From assembly GCA_037102815.1 (NCBI GenBank), contig BTPP01000004.1, positions 1,054,001 through 1,118,000 on the forward strand: DNA of 64,000 nt, read 5' to 3'. Below the pieces are notes generated by a model, which was given only the letters and a program-made list of their open reading frames with translations, made no database searches and was not told the origin of the DNA. The stretch is from Neurospora intermedia (Eukaryota > Ascomycota > Sordariomycetes > Sordariales > Sordariaceae). Within the stretch, counting starts at the first letter, position 1. Each line of letters opens with the position of its first letter. The position numbers and the translations under genes are program-made. Shown here piece after piece: positions 62,099-64,000 of this stretch.

Positions 62099-64000
62099 CT
62101 AAGTCTCAGGTGCAGAAGCCGCATCCGTCATTTGAACATCTTCATCATTTCCACCTGCTGTTGTCGTTGTTGCGGGTTCCTCCTTACTTGCGCCCTCACC
62201 GGCGGACATGGGGACATCGCCGTTTTCAGGTTCCCGATTTTCATTGTCCTCCTCGATCGAGCCATTACCATTGGTGGTGGTGGTGGTGGTGATCGCCTTG
62301 CCGTATACAGCGACCTCAAGGGCGGTCCAATCGTCGCCACCGTCGATGACTGACTCGTAAAAGTCTGGTGACTTTTGTTGCTTTGCGAGTTCAGCGGCGT
62401 CTTTGAGGATGGCTTGAATTTGATCCTCGTTTCCTTCGAGGCCGCTGCCGGTTTCTCTCAGTTGCGCTTCTAGAATTTCTGGCGAGGGTGGCTCGATGCA
62501 AATGAAGCGCGCTGAGAAGTCCCAGTCTTTGACTTGCTGTGCGCTCTGTTGGGGGGTTAAATAGGTGAGCATGGGACCGCTTAGGAGTGACAGTGACAGG
62601 TGGGATGATCGGAACTTACATCGTCGTTCATCTCCATAATAGCAACCTTGCCTGCCTCACTAACGGCTTGTATGTGTTTCCTGCTCGTGCCTTGGCTGTA
62701 GTCTCCTTCCGTAAACTCGATAAGCTGGTCGCCGTCTCGCATCATGTTGAATGTTTGTGTGTCCACAAAGTAGTAATCCTGTCCTTCCTTTTCGCCTTCT
62801 TGAGGTTTCCGGGTGATGTGAGCTGGTACTCGTGTGAAGACGCCGGGGTGTTGGCTGGCTAGTCGCTTCGCAACACTGAGTTTGCTGGTCCGGCTGACGT
62901 CTACGACAACTATTGGCTTCCGGTCATCGGGGAAGACGGCATCAGCAGCAGCCGTGGAATCCTCTGCCTCTTGTGGCTCGGGTTCTTTAGGCTTGTCCTG
63001 GAAAATGACGTCGATGTTGTCATCACTATCGATGTCGTCGAACATGGCCAGCTTGGATCTGCTGGCGACTCTGAGAGCCACCCAGGTAAGGCTGTTCTTG
63101 GCCTCGATTGCCCTTTGCTTCTCCTTGGGATCTCTGGCCATCTCGATATCGAATTTGGCATCCTCTAACTTTCGTTCGAGTGTCTTGAGATCAGGTTGTT
63201 GATACCGTTCCGGATTTTCGAGCTTCTTCCAAGCTTCGTCCGGGTCCTCATCTTGTAGGAAGTCCCAGTTCATCGAGCCCATCGGTGCATCTCTCATTTT
63301 CTTTGCTGTTGCTAGCTTGCCTGCCGCAATCTTGGCATCAAGGAACGCTTGAGGGGAAACGGCGGGCATCTCGATAGGCGGGCAGCCCTCTACCTTCCAG
63401 TGCACCCAATTCTTGTCCCTGCTCAGGACAGTTTCGACCATCCGGTAAAAGTAAGGACCTTCTGGGCCTAGCTTGAGGTAATCGGCAATTTTCTTCTTCA
63501 TGTCTAGCACCCAGTTGGTGTCTTCCTCACTCAACTGTTGATCCGAATGTGACACGGACTTGTTGGGTGCTTTGATGCTGGCGATCTTTTCCTTACCCTT
63601 GGGTGAGAGTGAAAGTAGGAACTCCATGATGATCAAGGCTTGAACGAGTACGTTGCGACGTAAGGCAAGATCACCAATCTGCGTTTTTTTTTGGTCAGTT
63701 AAGGGACAGAATAAGAATAGTGAAACAGGGAACGGACCTCGAGTTTAAACAAATCACGACTAGTAAGATACTTTGGGTTAAAACCATTAGCCAACTCGTC
63801 ATCCTCACCTTCACCACGCTTCCTCTTTAGTGCACGCTTGCTCTCATCGGACTTGTCCTTGGAATCCCTAGAACGTGCGCTTTGATCAACCTTGATGCTC
63901 TGGAAGGTGGCCATAGTCGCTTCTAGACCAGACTTGAAGGAGGCAAACTGCGCGGGCTCAAACAACTTCTTTGGCTGATTGAAGCTCTCCTGCAGGGACC
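62099..64000 (-). CDS. hpr1: THO complex subunit Hpr1/THOC1 (5' end outside the window)
   Basis: Subunit of the nuclear THO/TREX complex, which couples transcription to mRNA export. Visible exons are 64000-63738 (continuing beyond the window), 63678-62620 and 62545-62099; junctions restore LFKLE-IGDLALRRNVLVQALI and MNDD-SAQQVKDWDFSARF. THOC1-family blocks are IIMEFLLSLSPKGKEKIASI, ETVLSRDKNWVHWKVEGCPP and LTWVALRVASRSKLAMFDDI. The C-terminus is acidic and Thr-rich. The frame is open to the very edge (reading SLQESFNQPKKLFEPAQF), so the start codon and N-terminal part are missing here. There is no sign of damage in the visible part. Confidence 0.88.

Overview
The window is nuclear DNA of a filamentous ascomycete, most probably a Sordariales species close to Neurospora or Sordaria. 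The reasons are short spliceosomal introns (about 55-190 nt) with GTANGT donors and CTAAC-type branch sites, a p67phox-like NoxR gene, a fungal sphingolipid C9-methyltransferase, a NuA4 Vid21/Eaf1 scaffold with a very long glutamine-rich tail, a complex I assembly factor, and gene-poor gaps dotted with TACCTAGGTA-like palindromes. I resolved 16 complete protein genes, one gene cut by the right edge and one intron-containing tRNA. For every complete multi-exon gene the exon lengths I derived sum to a multiple of three.

Layout. 1-4182: gene-free, with a perfect hairpin and a degenerate inverted repeat. 4183-9611 (minus): THI20-type thiamine kinase/TenA fusion, then the NADPH-oxidase regulator nor-1/noxR. 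9612-14654: 5 kb without a supportable gene. 14655-19304: superoxide dismutase copper chaperone (minus), mitochondrial ribosomal protein uL13m (plus) and urate oxidase (minus). 22073-26766: TORC2 subunit Rictor (plus). 29326-30981: FAR1-type DNA-binding protein (minus). 33134-37142 (plus): a small protein of unknown function, ribosomal protein eL34 and an NDUFAF3-like complex I assembly factor. 38307-40116: sphingolipid C9-methyltransferase (minus). 41648-48279: a divergent GH13 alpha-glucosidase and MFS sugar transporter, the only clear functional gene pair. 48757-49860: splicing factor Spp2 (minus). 51891-58578: Vid21/Eaf1 (plus). 59267-60910: ribosome-assembly WD40 protein Mak11 (plus). 61381-61491: tRNA-Leu(AAG). 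62099-64000: THO subunit Hpr1/THOC1 (minus, 5' end outside the window).

Most genes are unrelated housekeeping or regulatory genes. The alpha-glucosidase and transporter look like a small maltose/alpha-glucoside uptake and hydrolysis module sharing a 2.7 kb divergent promoter; the transporter side carries a ~117 bp tandem duplication just before its start codon. I found no CRISPR, no phage or virus-like element and no biosynthetic cluster. I do not see a new multi-gene system. The most notable observations are at gene-structure level: two microexons (19 nt around the TenA active-site cysteine, 16 nt in the alpha-glucosidase), a urate oxidase that stops just before the usual peroxisomal tail, a copper chaperone with a possible membrane-anchor start, a stop-free 3n intron, a probable GC-AG intron, and the transporter-leader duplication.
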